Positions 24,268 to 34,280 of a DNA stretch of 64,000 nt are shown here, piece after piece. The translations under genes and the position numbers were made by a program. The DNA comes from an uncultured Prevotella sp. (lineage in GTDB: Bacteria; Bacteroidota; Bacteroidia; Bacteroidales; Bacteroidaceae): NCBI GenBank assembly GCA_900316015.1, contig ONBG01000005.1:54610-118609 (forward strand), given 5' to 3'. Under the pieces are notes generated by a model. It had not been told where the DNA came from, did no database searches, and saw only the letters and a list, made by a program, of their open reading frames with translations. How positions within the stretch are numbered: position 1 is the first letter of the stretch; each line of letters starts with the position of its first letter.

Positions 24268-26256
24268 ATGAAGCGATTTGAAATTCTATTGTTATTATGC
24301 TTGGTATCTTGCTCTTTATTCGCGCAGGGCAATGCCAAGCCATTCGTCATTCCAGAACTCACGCAATGGTCGGGTGAAGACGGGCGTATTGAACTCAGTG
24401 GTCGTGTCCTTATTCAGGATAAGCGCTTGAAAAGGGTGGGTGAACAATTCCTGGAAGACTATCGAGAGCTGTTTCAGAAACCCTTAGTCATGGCAAGCGG
24501 AAAGGCAAGGAAGGGAGACATTGTCCTGTCCTTGGTGAAGGACAAGTCTCTTGGAGAAGAGGGATACAAGCTGTCTATCCGAGATGTGGTTATCTTATCA
24601 GCACAGAAAGGGCGCGGTGTCTATTGGGGAACCCGTACGCTCCTGCAAATGCAGGAGCAGCATACGTCGTTGCCTAAGGGAACAGCGATTGACATTCCTC
24701 AATATCCTCTGCGTGGCTTTATGATCGATGCCGGCAGGAAATATATCCCTATGGATTATTTGCGCCATCTCGTTAAGATATTGTCTTACTATAAGATGAA
24801 TACCCTTCAAGTCCATCTGAATGACAATGGCTTTAAACAGTTCTTCGGAAATGACTGGGCAAAGACTCCTGCTGCATTCCGGTTGGAGTGCGATACCTAT
24901 CCTGGCCTAACAGCAAAAGATGGGAGCTATACCAAAAAGGAATTCATAGCATTGGAGAAGCTGGGAGAGCAATGTGGCGTAGAGGTGATCCCCGAGATTG
25001 ACGTCCCTGCCCATTCTTTGGCTTTTACTCATTATAAGCCTGAGATTGGGTCGAAGGAATACGGCATGGATCATCTGGACCTTTTCAATCCTGATACCTA
25101 TGCTTTCTTGGATGGGCTGTTCAAGGAGTATCTCTCAGGTAAGGATCCTGTCTTCAGAAGCAAGCATGTCAACATAGGTACGGATGAATATTCCAATAAA
25201 GACCAACGTGTGGTGGAAAAGTTCAGGGCATTCACCGACCATTACCTGGCACTTGTCCAGAGCTATGGAAAGGAGCCTATGCTATGGGGCGCTTTAACGC
25301 ATGCGAAGGGATCAACGCCTGTACGCCATGAGAATGTGTTGATGAATGTCTGGTATAATGGATATGCTGATCCTCAGGAAATGAAAAAAGAAGGATATCA
25401 GATGGTTTCCATACCTGATGGTTGGGTATATATCGTTCCTGCTGCAGGATATTATTACGACTACTTGGATTGCAAGATGTTGTATCAGGAGTGGACACCT
25501 GCCCATATTGGGGAAGTTACCTTCCAGGAGCAAGATCCTCAGATCGAGGGCGGCATGTTTGCTGTTTGGAATGATCATTATGGAAATGGCATTACGGTCA
25601 AGGATATCCATCATCGCTTCTATCCTGCGATGCAGACACTTGCGGTGAAGTGTTGGACGGGGCAGAAGACCAAGCTACCGTATGAGCAGTTTGACAAACT
25701 TCGCCTGAACTTGAGCGAGGCCCCGGGAGTAAACGATTTGGGGAGGCTTCCTCAAGATAGTCTTTCGCTCGCCCAGGTTACGAGCGGACAGCCTCTTGGA
25801 CTTCCCGTGTCGGAAGTAGGGTATGATTATCGTGTGTCTTTCGATGTGGATTGCGCGAAGGAAGACAAGGGGACGATCTTGTTCAGTAGTCCGAATGCGG
25901 TCTTCTATCTTTCTGACCCGCGAGATGGAAAAGTCGGGTTCTGCCGTGAAGGATACCTGAATACATTCAATTATCGGGTACCAGCGCAAGGGAAGGTCTC
26001 AGTATGCATTGAAGGCGATCACAAAGAAACTCGTCTGTATGTGGATGGTAAGCTCAGGGAGAAGTTAGGACCCTTGAATGTTTATGCCTTCTCGCCCGAT
26101 CGCTTGTTGAATACAATGGTCGATTCGGATACGAAACCCGAAGTCTATATCCCTTCTGGGACGATGCATTATCAACGAACCTTGTTCTTCCCCTTGCAAA
26201 AGGCAGGGAATTTTAGAAGCTCGGTTTCTAGCCTGAAGGTAAAGAGAATGAAATGA
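24268..26256 (+). CDS. GH20-family glycoside hydrolase with C-terminal lectin-like domain
   Basis: Secreted hexosaminidase relative. Signal peptide 1-19 (ends CSLFAQG), GH20b-type domain with QKGRGVYWGTRTLLQM, barrel with RGFMIDAGRKYIPM and the catalytic pair D306-E307 in NIGTDEYSN, where the usual GGDE is GTDE. Residues about 515-655 (YRVSFDVDCAKEDKGTILFSS, RLYVDGK) look like a concanavalin/LamG-type beta-sandwich. It is distant from the two GH20s at 5486 and 7337 and probably has another specificity. Two terminator-like hairpins follow. Confidence 0.9.
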   Translation: MKRFEILLLLCLVSCSLFAQGNAKPFVIPELTQWSGEDGRIELSGRVLIQDKRLKRVGEQFLEDYRELFQKPLVMASGKARKGDIVLSLVKDKSLGEEGYKLSIRDVVILSAQKGRGVYWGTRTLLQMQEQHTSLPKGTAIDIPQYPLRGFMIDAGRKYIPMDYLRHLVKILSYYKMNTLQVHLNDNGFKQFFGNDWAKTPAAFRLECDTYPGLTAKDGSYTKKEFIALEKLGEQCGVEVIPEIDVPAHSLAFTHYKPEIGSKEYGMDHLDLFNPDTYAFLDGLFKEYLSGKDPVFRSKHVNIGTDEYSNKDQRVVEKFRAFTDHYLALVQSYGKEPMLWGALTHAKGSTPVRHENVLMNVWYNGYADPQEMKKEGYQMVSIPDGWVYIVPAAGYYYDYLDCKMLYQEWTPAHIGEVTFQEQDPQIEGGMFAVWNDHYGNGITVKDIHHRFYPAMQTLAVKCWTGQKTKLPYEQFDKLRLNLSEAPGVNDLGRLPQDSLSLAQVTSGQPLGLPVSEVGYDYRVSFDVDCAKEDKGTILFSSPNAVFYLSDPRDGKVGFCREGYLNTFNYRVPAQGKVSVCIEGDHKETRLYVDGKLREKLGPLNVYAFSPDRLLNTMVDSDTKPEVYIPSGTMHYQRTLFFPLQKAGNFRSSVSSLKVKRMK

Positions 26257-26270
26257 GATAGGGAAAGAAA

Positions 26271-26312
26271 AAAGGAGGATGTATGTCAAGATCCTGATGC
26301 ATCTTCCTTTTG
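26271..26312 (+). terminator. Terminator-like hairpin after the GH20 gene
   Basis: A 14-bp stem (aaaggaggatgtat with atgcatcttccttt, two G-U type pairs) and a 12-nt loop, 14 nt after the stop codon, followed by a short T stretch. Confidence 0.6.
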
Positions 26313-26323
26313 CCTACAATAAG

Positions 26324-26367
26324 AAAAGAGGATGTATCGTAAAGTTTGATGATACATCCTCTTTTTC
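26324..26367. terminator. Second hairpin, bidirectional terminator between GH20 and alaS
   Basis: A perfect stem (agaggatgtatc with gatacatcctct and flanking A/T pairs) and a 12-nt loop, followed by TTTTTC on the plus strand and a T-rich run on the minus strand. It repeats the GGATGTAT stem core of the hairpin just upstream. It would serve both the GH20 gene and alaS. Confidence 0.7.
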
Positions 26368-26450
26368 CTTATCGTAGAAAACAAAATAGGGAAGGCTATT
26401 CGTAGCCGTTAAAGCAGGAAAGCCATTTCCCCCTTGCCCTTTTTGCGCGT

Positions 26451-29072
26451 TTAGAGATTGGCCAGTTCAATCACCTTGTCAACTGCTGCATTGATGCCTT
26501 CAAGGTTCTTGCCTCCAGCAGATGCAAAATGAGGTTGACCACCTCCGCCTCCTTGAATCAGTTTTGCAGCCTCGCGTACCATCTTTCCAGCATGGAGACC
26601 GTGATCCTTTACCATATCCTCGCTGAGCATGACATTCAACATGGGCTTGTCTCCAGAAGTAGTCCCGATGACGCACACCAAATTCTCGGGGATCGCCTCA
26701 CGGATCTTGAAGACTAAGTCCTTGGCTTGAGAAGCCTGTAAAGGAAGGACTGCCTTCACGACTTGTACACCGTTGACATTCCTTGCATGGGATACCAGCT
26801 CATTCTTGGCACGCTCTACAGCCTGGGCAGCAAATTTTTCAATGTCTTTCTTCATGGAGTCATGCTCCTCGATATATTTTTGGAGGACACCCTTTAGGTC
26901 TTTTGCATTGTTGAACATGGCCTTGATGTCTTTCAAGCTATCCTCAAGCGTATAGATCGCTTCCTCGCAAGCCTTTCCAGTTAGGGCTTCAATACGGCGG
27001 ATGCCTGCTGCTACGCTACTCTCCCCAATAATCTTAAAGAAACCGATGCGTCCCGTAGACTTGGTATGGATACCGCCACAGAACTCACAGGACGGACCGA
27101 ATCTGACAACGCGCACCTTGTCTCCGTACTTCTCTCCGAACAATGCGATCGCGCCGAGCTTCTTCGCTTCTTCAAGCGGCATATCGCGGTGTTCGTCCAA
27201 AGGGATGTCTTGGCGGATCATATCGTTGACAATCCGTTCAACCTTACGAAGTTCTTCATCAGTCACCTTTTGGAAGTGAGAGAAGTCAAAGCGCAGCGTC
27301 GTATCGTCTACATAGGATCCCTTTTGCTCTACATGGTCGCCAAGAACCTGCTTCAAGGCATAGTCGAGTAGGTGGGTGGCGGTATGGTTGGCCGCACTTC
27401 CGTTCCGCTTGTCGATATCTACGCAAGCCATAAAGTCTGCATTGGGATCCTTGGGAAGTTGCTTGACAATATGGATGCTCTGGTTATTCTCGCGTTTCGT
27501 GTCCGTGATCTGGATGGTCTCGCCTTCACTGACGAGGACACCTGTGTCACCGACTTGTCCTCCCATCTCTCCATAGAAGGGTGTGTAGTCGAGAACCAGT
27601 TCATAGAAGGTGTTCTTTTTCTGTGTTACCTTTCGATAACGCAGGATATGGCATTCGTATTCCGTATAGTCGTACCCGACAAATTGTTGTTCTCCGTCTC
27701 TCAGAATGATCCAGTCGCCATTCTCTACAGCTGCGGCATTGCGGGCGCGTGCTTTCTGTTTCTCCATTTCCTCATCAAACTGCTTCTCGTCAACTGTGTA
27801 TCCATTCTCCCTGCATATAAGCTCTGTCAGGTCGAGTGGGAATCCATATGTGTCGAAAAGGCGGAAGGCTTGTACGCCGTCCAGTTGTGTCTGGCCATGT
27901 GCCTTGAGTTCATCCATGGCACCATTCAACAGGTTAATGCCCTTCTCTAATGTACGCAGGAAAGAATCTTCCTCTTCTTTCATCACGCGGGTAATGAGCT
28001 CCTGTTGTGCCACCAATTCTGGATAAGCCTCTCCCATTTCCTGTACGAGGACGGGAACCAGCTTATAGAGGAAAGCCTCCTTTTGTCCCAGGAAGGTATA
28101 GGCATAGCGTACGGCACGGCGAAGGATGCGGCGGATCACATACCCTGCTTTGGCATTGCTGGGCAATTGTCCGTCAGCAATGGAGAAAGCGACGGCACGT
28201 AAATGGTCGGCAGCTACGCGCATGGCAACATCCGTATCCTCTTTCTCGCCATATTTTAATCCAGATATTCTTTCGATTTCCTTGATGATGGGCTGGAAAA
28301 TATCAGTATCATAGTTACTGTGCTTCCCTTGGATGGCGCGTACTAAGCGCTCAAAGCCCATACCTGTATCAATCACATGCATGGGCAGTGGCTCCAAGGA
28401 GCCATCAGCCTTGCGGTTGAATTGCATGAAAACGATGTTCCAGATCTCGATTACCTGTGGGTCGTCCTTGTTGACAAGCTCATAGCCAGGAACTTTTGCT
28501 TTCTCTTCCGGAGAGCGGGAATCAAGATGGATTTCCGAGCAAGGACCGCAAGGTCCCGTATCGCCCATCTCCCAAAAGTTATCATGCTTATTGCCATTGA
28601 TGATATGGTTGGCTGGGACGTGTTTCGCCCAATAGCTTGCGGCTTCATCATCACGAGTCAGTCCTTCGTCCTTTGCTCCTTCAAACACTGTCACATAGAG
28701 GTCAGCAGGGTCCATTTTAAGGACATCTACTAAGTATTCCCAGGCATAGTCGATCGCCCCTTCCTTAAAATAATCCCCAAAGCTCCAGTTACCGAGCATC
28801 TCAAACATGGTGTGATGGTAAGTATCATGGCCGACTTCTTCCAGGTCGTTGTGCTTACCGCTCACGCGGAGGCATTTCTGTGAATCACAGCGGCGTCTCG
28901 GTTCCGGATCACGGGTTCCGAGGATGATGTCTTTCCACTGGTTCATACCTGCATTCGTAAACATCAACGTAGGGTCGTCCTTAATAACCATAGGGGCGGA
29001 CGGTACGACGACGTGTCCTTTCGACTCGAAAAATTTCTTGAAAGAGTCGCGGATTTCATTAGCTGTCATCAT
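26451..29072 (-). CDS. alaS: Alanyl-tRNA synthetase
   Basis: Charges tRNA-Ala. Full length (873 aa): class II core with [28 protein letters not shown], the editing domain with [11 protein letters not shown] and the CxxH-type [16 protein letters not shown] zinc site, and the C-terminal glycine-rich [14 protein letters not shown] of the C-Ala domain. ATG 29069 is an equally possible start. A divergent promoter pair separates it from the MerR gene. Confidence 0.97.
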   Translation of the reverse strand: MMTANEIRDSFKKFFESKGHVVVPSAPMVIKDDPTLMFTNAGMNQWKDIILGTRDPEPRRRCDSQKCLRVSGKHNDLEEVGHDTYHHTMFEMLGNWSFGDYFKEGAIDYAWEYLVDVLKMDPADLYVTVFEGAKDEGLTRDDEAASYWAKHVPANHIINGNKHDNFWEMGDTGPCGPCSEIHLDSRSPEEKAKVPGYELVNKDDPQVIEIWNIVFMQFNRKADGSLEPLPMHVIDTGMGFERLVRAIQGKHSNYDTDIFQPIIKEIERISGLKYGEKEDTDVAMRVAADHLRAVAFSIADGQLPSNAKAGYVIRRILRRAVRYAYTFLGQKEAFLYKLVPVLVQEMGEAYPELVAQQELITRVMKEEEDSFLRTLEKGINLLNGAMDELKAHGQTQLDGVQAFRLFDTYGFPLDLTELICRENGYTVDEKQFDEEMEKQKARARNAAAVENGDWIILRDGEQQFVGYDYTEYECHILRYRKVTQKKNTFYELVLDYTPFYGEMGGQVGDTGVLVSEGETIQITDTKRENNQSIHIVKQLPKDPNADFMACVDIDKRNGSAANHTATHLLDYALKQVLGDHVEQKGSYVDDTTLRFDFSHFQKVTDEELRKVERIVNDMIRQDIPLDEHRDMPLEEAKKLGAIALFGEKYGDKVRVVRFGPSCEFCGGIHTKSTGRIGFFKIIGESSVAAGIRRIEALTGKACEEAIYTLEDSLKDIKAMFNNAKDLKGVLQKYIEEHDSMKKDIEKFAAQAVERAKNELVSHARNVNGVQVVKAVLPLQASQAKDLVFKIREAIPENLVCVIGTTSGDKPMLNVMLSEDMVKDHGLHAGKMVREAAKLIQGGGGGQPHFASAGGKNLEGINAAVDKVIELANL

Positions 29073-29109
29073 ATTATTATCGCTTAAATATTAATTCCAT
29101 TTAAAAGTT

Positions 29110-29140
29110 TTGCAAAGATACCGAGTTTTGATTATTTTTG
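29110..29140 (+). promoter_or_regulatory. Promoter for the MerR-family gene
   Basis: TTG at 29110-29112, 20-bp spacer, TATTTTTG at 29133-29140, 40 bp before ATG 29180. It overlaps almost completely with the alaS promoter on the other strand. Confidence 0.55.
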
Positions 29141-29143
29141 CAA
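29113..29143 (-). promoter_or_regulatory. Promoter for alaS
   Basis: On the minus strand, TTG (29141-29143), 20-bp spacer, TATCTTTG (29113-29120), about 40 bp before the alaS start. Confidence 0.55.
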
Positions 29144-29179
29144 ATAAATTAATCATTGTTTGATAAAAAGCAGCAAATT

Positions 29180-29530
29180 ATGGTATTAAACACGAATAAA
29201 AATCTGAAGTTGTATTACTCAATCAAAGAAGTGGCTCAGATGATTGGAGTGAATGAGAGTACGCTTCGTTACTGGGAAACGGAATTTCCTCAGTTGCGCC
29301 CAAAAACAGTGGCTGCCAATAAAGTGCGGCAATATTCTGAAAAGGATATTGAACTGCTGAGAAACATCTATGGGCTGGTAAAATTGCGTGGATTTAAGTT
29401 AGCAGCTGCGCGTAAGATGCTTTCTGAAAACAGAAAGGGCGTAGACAAAAGCGTAGAGGTGTTAACCACATTGACGTCTGTCCGCGATCAGCTCAAGGAT
29501 CTGAAGAAGCATTTGGACTCGATTGTGTGA
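29180..29530 (+). CDS. MerR-family transcriptional regulator
   Basis: DNA-binding protein of 116 aa. The N-terminal winged helix-turn-helix reads YYSIKEVAQMIGVNESTLRYWETEFPQLRPKT, and KVRQYSEKDIELLRNIYGLVK completes the MerR-1 domain. A short C-terminal coiled coil (about 85-116) probably dimerises. No metal-binding cysteines. ATG 29180 was chosen over the in-frame TTG at 29156. This short form, divergent from alaS, is common in Bacteroidota; its target is unknown. Confidence 0.9.
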   Translation: MVLNTNKNLKLYYSIKEVAQMIGVNESTLRYWETEFPQLRPKTVAANKVRQYSEKDIELLRNIYGLVKLRGFKLAAARKMLSENRKGVDKSVEVLTTLTSVRDQLKDLKKHLDSIV

Positions 29531-29558
29531 TCCTCCAGCCTCTGTGTCAAGATCCGTT

Positions 29559-30536
29559 TTACAGGGTTGGTACCCATGTGTTGTCTTGTTGGAAGACGCG
29601 TTCAAGCGTGATGGAAGTAGCATCTTTCTTGGATAGTTGGCGGCTCCAACTGACGCGTTCCTTGCTTCTTGCCCCTTCCCCGGTATTGTGATATTCGCTA
29701 TACCTTGCTGTCTTTTCATTTTCTGGGTTACGCCAGTTGTCCCATCCTTGAGGGCAAATATGGCGACCCATCTCGCAATTCATATAGATTACACAGGCAT
29801 ACGGGCGCCAAGGGCGACCTAAATACACACGGTCGACACCAGCGGCGGCGATCAGTCGGCAGTGGTTGAACACATATCCAAAGGCTTGCCCTGATGGGGT
29901 GGAGGCTGCTGTGATATAGGAATTCTGCTTACTCTTGATGATACAATGTTCAAACCAAGCTGTAGAGGGACCGAAGATAAAGTCTGTTGTCCCCTCTATG
30001 TAGCAGTCCTTGAAATAGAGTCGTGTACCTGCTGTCCCTGTGTAGACTGTGTCTTGATTGCCAAGAAACCTGCAGTTGACGAAGACAAGATGGTCTCCTT
30101 CCGTGTGTAGGGCTACGGCCTGCCCTAATCTTGCAGCATTATTCTCAATGGTAATATTCTTTAGTGTCACGTAATTGCCTTGTATCTTGAGCGTGTAGGT
30201 GCGAAAGGTTCCCATTTTCCGGTCTGTACCCGCTATCTTGATATTGGCATGGTCATCGTATGTGATGATGGTGCTGTCTCTGTCCTCACCGCATATTTCT
30301 ATATGCGACAACCAAGAGGGAATGGTCAGCTTTTCCTTGTATACTCCCTTTTTGACATAGATGACTTTATGATAGTCCATAAAGGCACGGCATACCTCTA
30401 TGGCATCATCAATATTCCGAAACTCGGCAGTCCCGTCTCGTGCGACAAACAAGGTGTCTGGATTGTCGTATGGGTTAGCCGCGTGAAGGATGGCCACTGC
30501 GGACCATAAGAATAAAAGTAGATAAAGTCTTTTCAT
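29559..30536 (-). CDS. Secreted pectinesterase (CE8)
   Basis: Removes methyl esters from homogalacturonan. The start at 30536 gives a signal peptide (MKRLYLLLFLWSAVAILHA). The right-handed beta-helix motifs are all present: GQAVALHTEGD, NCRFLGNQDTVY, IEGTTDFIFGPSTAWFE (two catalytic Asp) and LGRPWRPYA (substrate Arg). 325 aa. It lies 36 bp downstream of the rel gene with no other pectin gene in the window, so it appears as an orphan read through from a core operon. Confidence 0.92.
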   Translation of the reverse strand: MKRLYLLLFLWSAVAILHAANPYDNPDTLFVARDGTAEFRNIDDAIEVCRAFMDYHKVIYVKKGVYKEKLTIPSWLSHIEICGEDRDSTIITYDDHANIKIAGTDRKMGTFRTYTLKIQGNYVTLKNITIENNAARLGQAVALHTEGDHLVFVNCRFLGNQDTVYTGTAGTRLYFKDCYIEGTTDFIFGPSTAWFEHCIIKSKQNSYITAASTPSGQAFGYVFNHCRLIAAAGVDRVYLGRPWRPYACVIYMNCEMGRHICPQGWDNWRNPENEKTARYSEYHNTGEGARSKERVSWSRQLSKKDATSITLERVFQQDNTWVPTL

Positions 30537-30571
30537 TTCGTTTGTAGTTTGTCTGATAGTAAGAAGGGAGG

Positions 30572-32863
30572 TCACATGATCTGTTGTATTTCCTGTAGGT
30601 CATCTATCTTCTTCAAGTTCTCGATGATGGTCTTTACGTCATCGCGGTCGTGAACACGGATCTCGATCGTACCGTCAAAGATTCCTTGGTCACTCGATAT
30701 CGTTATCCGATGGATATTTACATTCATCTGTGCGGAAATGACTTGCGCGACATCCAACAACATCCCTGTGCGGTCGATGCCATGGATCTCGATGGTCGCA
30801 TCGAAAAACAGAATCTTGTGCATGTCCCATTTGGCATCCAGGATACGATTGCCGAAACTGGACTTCAGCTTACTGGCGACAGGACAAGCCCGCTTATGAA
30901 TTTCAATTTGGTTCTTGTTGTCGATATATCCTAAGACATCATCCCCTGGAATGGGATGGCAACATTTCGGAAAGACAAGCTGACTGATGTTCTCCTCATT
31001 GATGATAACAGGTTTCTTTTTATTGAAATCTTTCCCAACAATATATAGACTGGACTTCTGGTTCTCTTCTTCTTTCTCCTTGGAATGGCCGAGGAAGGGT
31101 ACCAGCTTGCGCCATCTGGAGGTATTCGTAGCTTTTTTCTTGTTCTTTCCTCTGATCTCATCTAAGTCCTTGTCACCTAAGATAATCGTCTTCTCACCGA
31201 GTGCCAGGAAGAAATCCTCATGCTTTTGTATATCGTGGAAATCGCAGAGCTTGTCAAGAATAGAGGTTGTCAGTTCGAGGTCGTTGGCTTTTAACCAGTC
31301 GTCGAGCATGATCTCTCCTTGCTTTTGAATCTCCCTGTTGTCCCGGCGGAGGATTGCCTGGATCTTCCCTTTTGCCTTTGCAGTATAGACAAAGTTGATC
31401 CATGAGGGTTGGACATGCTGTGATTTACTGGTGAGTATTTCTACTTGGTCACCACTTTGTAGTTTGTGGCTTAGTGGCACGAGCTTGTGGTTCACCTTGG
31501 CACCAATACAATGGCTGCCGAGGAAGGTGTGGATCTGGAACGCGAAATCGAGGGCAGTACATCCTGCGGGCATCGTCTTGATTTCTCCTTTTGGCGTAAA
31601 GACAAAGATCTCCGATGCGAACAGGTTGAGCTTGATGGCATCCAAGAAATCCATCGCATCCGGTTGTGGGTCGTCTAAGATCTCCTTGATGGTGCGAAGC
31701 CAGTCGTTGAGCTCTGTGTCGTCCTCCTGTATTTCCCCGTTGTTTTCCTTGTCTTTATATTTCCAATGGGCTGCGAATCCTTGTTCAGCGACCTCGTCCA
31801 TGTGGTCGCTTCGTATTTGCACTTCTATCCATTGCCCTTGCTTGCTCATTAAGGTCACATGCAGCGCCTGATAGCCATTTGCTTTTGGATGATTCAACCA
31901 GTCTCTTAACCGATCGGGGTGCGACTTGTATATTTTGCTGATCGCAACATAGATATTGAAGCACTCATTGATCTCGTCTTCCCTGACCTTAGGCACAAAG
32001 ATAATACGTACGGCAAGGATGTCATAGATCTCATCGAAGGTGACATGCTTGTTTTGCATCTTGCACCAAATGGAGTAGGGGCTCTTGACGCGTGCTTTAA
32101 TGGTGTATTGCAGTCCCATCTTATCAAGGGCCTCTCGGATCGGTGCCGTAAACGTATCGAAGAGCTTGTCTCGTTCTTCCTTGGTCATGGAAAGCTTCTG
32201 GGTGATCCGTTCGTATTCCTCAGGATGCTCAAACTTAAAGCTGAGATTCTCTAATTCCGTCTTGATCTTGTTTAGGCCAAGTCGATTGGCGAGAGGTGCA
32301 TAGATATAAAGGGTCTCCCCTGCGATCTTGTATTGTTTGTTGGCAGGCTGACTGGCGAGCGTGCGCATGTTATGCAAACGGTCGCAAATCTTGATGAGGA
32401 TGACGCGGATGTCGTCGCTCATGGTCAGCAAGAGCTTCTTGAAGTTTTCAGCTTGCGCAGACGCTTTGTCACCGAAGATGCCCCCGCTGATCTTGGTCAG
32501 CCCATCCACGATCTGTGCAATCTTATTTCCGAAGATGTTCTGGATGTCTTCAGTGGTATAGTCAGTGTCCTCCACGACATCGTGGAGGAGGGCTGCGCAG
32601 ATACTTGTAGAGCCCAGTCCCATCTCCTCGCAGGCAATTTGGGCGACAGCGATAGGATGCATGATATAAGGTTCGCCAGACAGTCTGCGGACGCCTTTGT
32701 GAGCCTGTCGTGCGAAATTGAAGGCCTTTGTGATGATGTCAACCTTCTTGCGATGCCGGGATGCCAAGTAAGTGTCTAAGAGATGCTGGAACGCATCATC
32801 CACCATTTTAGCTTCTTTGGCTTCCCTTTCTTTTTCTTTCTGATCCACTTCGTCCATAGTCAT
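30572..32863 (-). CDS. Bifunctional (p)ppGpp synthetase/hydrolase (RelA/SpoT)
   Basis: Stringent-response enzyme, 763 aa. Domains in order: HD hydrolase (about 30-190, with HDVVEDTDYT), synthetase (about 235-350, with RVKSPYSIWCKM and DILAVRIIF), TGS (about 415-475, IFVFTPKGEIKTMPAG), and a C-terminal ACT domain (IHGIDRTGMLLDVAQVIS). The intact HD motif indicates hydrolase as well as synthetase activity. It is preceded by the lytic transglycosylase gene 15 bp upstream. Confidence 0.95.
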   Translation of the reverse strand: MTMDEVDQKEKEREAKEAKMVDDAFQHLLDTYLASRHRKKVDIITKAFNFARQAHKGVRRLSGEPYIMHPIAVAQIACEEMGLGSTSICAALLHDVVEDTDYTTEDIQNIFGNKIAQIVDGLTKISGGIFGDKASAQAENFKKLLLTMSDDIRVILIKICDRLHNMRTLASQPANKQYKIAGETLYIYAPLANRLGLNKIKTELENLSFKFEHPEEYERITQKLSMTKEERDKLFDTFTAPIREALDKMGLQYTIKARVKSPYSIWCKMQNKHVTFDEIYDILAVRIIFVPKVREDEINECFNIYVAISKIYKSHPDRLRDWLNHPKANGYQALHVTLMSKQGQWIEVQIRSDHMDEVAEQGFAAHWKYKDKENNGEIQEDDTELNDWLRTIKEILDDPQPDAMDFLDAIKLNLFASEIFVFTPKGEIKTMPAGCTALDFAFQIHTFLGSHCIGAKVNHKLVPLSHKLQSGDQVEILTSKSQHVQPSWINFVYTAKAKGKIQAILRRDNREIQKQGEIMLDDWLKANDLELTTSILDKLCDFHDIQKHEDFFLALGEKTIILGDKDLDEIRGKNKKKATNTSRWRKLVPFLGHSKEKEEENQKSSLYIVGKDFNKKKPVIINEENISQLVFPKCCHPIPGDDVLGYIDNKNQIEIHKRACPVASKLKSSFGNRILDAKWDMHKILFFDATIEIHGIDRTGMLLDVAQVISAQMNVNIHRITISSDQGIFDGTIEIRVHDRDDVKTIIENLKKIDDLQEIQQIM

Positions 32864-32878
32864 TCTCCTATTGATGGC

Positions 32879-34246
32879 TTACTTTACTTTTATTTTCTTG
32901 CCTGCGCGTATATTTGACCCACTGATACCATTCAACTTCCGCAGTTTCTTGACGGAGGTGTGGTTGCGCTCGGCAATCTCCGACAACGTATCTCCCTCAC
33001 GCACGGTGACACTCTTCGAACGGTTTTTGCGACTACTCCTTCCTCTCTTGCTTCGGCGACTGCGTTTGCCAGATCGGGAAGAGTTGCTTTTCTTGCTGTA
33101 ACTATTTCTTGATGATCGGGATACGGAGGACACTTCTTCATTCACGTCCACCTCTGTGCGCTTGCTTAACAATTCCGAGGAATCGTACGCATAGATGGAA
33201 TCCTCATGGTCGATGAAACTGTTGACAAGGCTTGCGGGGAGCCGGATGGCTGAGGGTTGAGTATTCCCATTGACGATGTCATGGCGATACTGTGGATTCA
33301 AAGTCTCCAATTCTTCCATGTCGATGTTCAGGACGTGGGCAATTTGCTCCAGGTGTACGTCCCTGTTGACGACAACGGTGTCACTCTTTGCCGGCAGGTT
33401 GGTCAGCATCGGGCAGATATTATGGTCACAATAGTAGGTCATGATATAATTGGCGGCGATGAAAGCAGGCACATATCCACGCGTTTCCTGGGGGAGATAG
33501 GGATAGATCTGCCAATAGTCTGTCTCTCCTTTGGAGCGGTGTATCGCCTTGTTGATCTTGTCTGGCCCGCAATTATAGGCTGCGATCACTAAGTTCCAGT
33601 CGCCAAAGATCTTATAAAGGTCACTGAGGTAATGCGCTGCAGCATAAGAGGCTTTCACGGGATCGCGGCGCTCGTCAACGAGAGAGTTGACCATCAGTCC
33701 ATACCGCTTGCCAGTCCCGATCATGAATTGCCATAGTCCGGTGGCTCCCACTCTTGATACGGCTTTGGGGTTCAAGGCCGACTCGATGACAGGTAAGTAC
33801 TTGAGCTCCAGTGGTAATCCGTAGGTCTCTAAGGCCTGCTCGAAAATGGGCATATAGAAATTGCTGGCTCCCAACATATAGCTGACAGACCGGCGCAGTT
33901 GACCGCTGTAGCGGTCGATGAATTTCTGTACAACATCATTATAGGGCATCTCGATGATGCTGGGGATGCGACTGAGGCGTTCTTTATATACCTCTTTGTC
34001 GTATACCGGATTGACATCCGGCAGGTTACAGCTCGTGTCCGGGTGCAGGTAGGTCTTTGTGTTATAGAGTTGCAATAGGCTGTCCAACTCCGTGGTCATA
34101 CCTTCCGGGAGGTCGATGATCTCTTCCTTACCTTGAGCATTGGTTACCTTAATCTCATTCTTCTCATCTTCGTTGTTTACCTGCGCATGGAGGGCAGAGG
34201 AAAAGCTGAAAAGAAAGGCAACCGTTATTAAATAGATCTTCTTCAT
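32879..34246 (-). CDS. MltD-like lytic transglycosylase with LysM domain
   Basis: Cuts peptidoglycan between MurNAc and GlcNAc. Signal peptide 1-22 (SSALHAQ). The SLT domain at about 125-285 has catalytic Glu-155 in KYLPVIESALNP, then GATGLWQFMIGTGKRYGL and NLVIAAYNCGP. A single LysM motif closes the protein (about 410-455, VREGDTLSEIAERNHTS). Between them residues about 370-408 form a strongly basic Ser/Arg/Lys linker, which could bind anionic envelope polymers. It is in a run with DUF5683, parB and parA. Confidence 0.93.
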   Translation of the reverse strand: MKKIYLITVAFLFSFSSALHAQVNNEDEKNEIKVTNAQGKEEIIDLPEGMTTELDSLLQLYNTKTYLHPDTSCNLPDVNPVYDKEVYKERLSRIPSIIEMPYNDVVQKFIDRYSGQLRRSVSYMLGASNFYMPIFEQALETYGLPLELKYLPVIESALNPKAVSRVGATGLWQFMIGTGKRYGLMVNSLVDERRDPVKASYAAAHYLSDLYKIFGDWNLVIAAYNCGPDKINKAIHRSKGETDYWQIYPYLPQETRGYVPAFIAANYIMTYYCDHNICPMLTNLPAKSDTVVVNRDVHLEQIAHVLNIDMEELETLNPQYRHDIVNGNTQPSAIRLPASLVNSFIDHEDSIYAYDSSELLSKRTEVDVNEEVSSVSRSSRNSYSKKSNSSRSGKRSRRSKRGRSSRKNRSKSVTVREGDTLSEIAERNHTSVKKLRKLNGISGSNIRAGKKIKVK

Positions 34247-34280
34247 TATCTTTTTCTTCTTTTTTCCTTCCTATAGAGAT

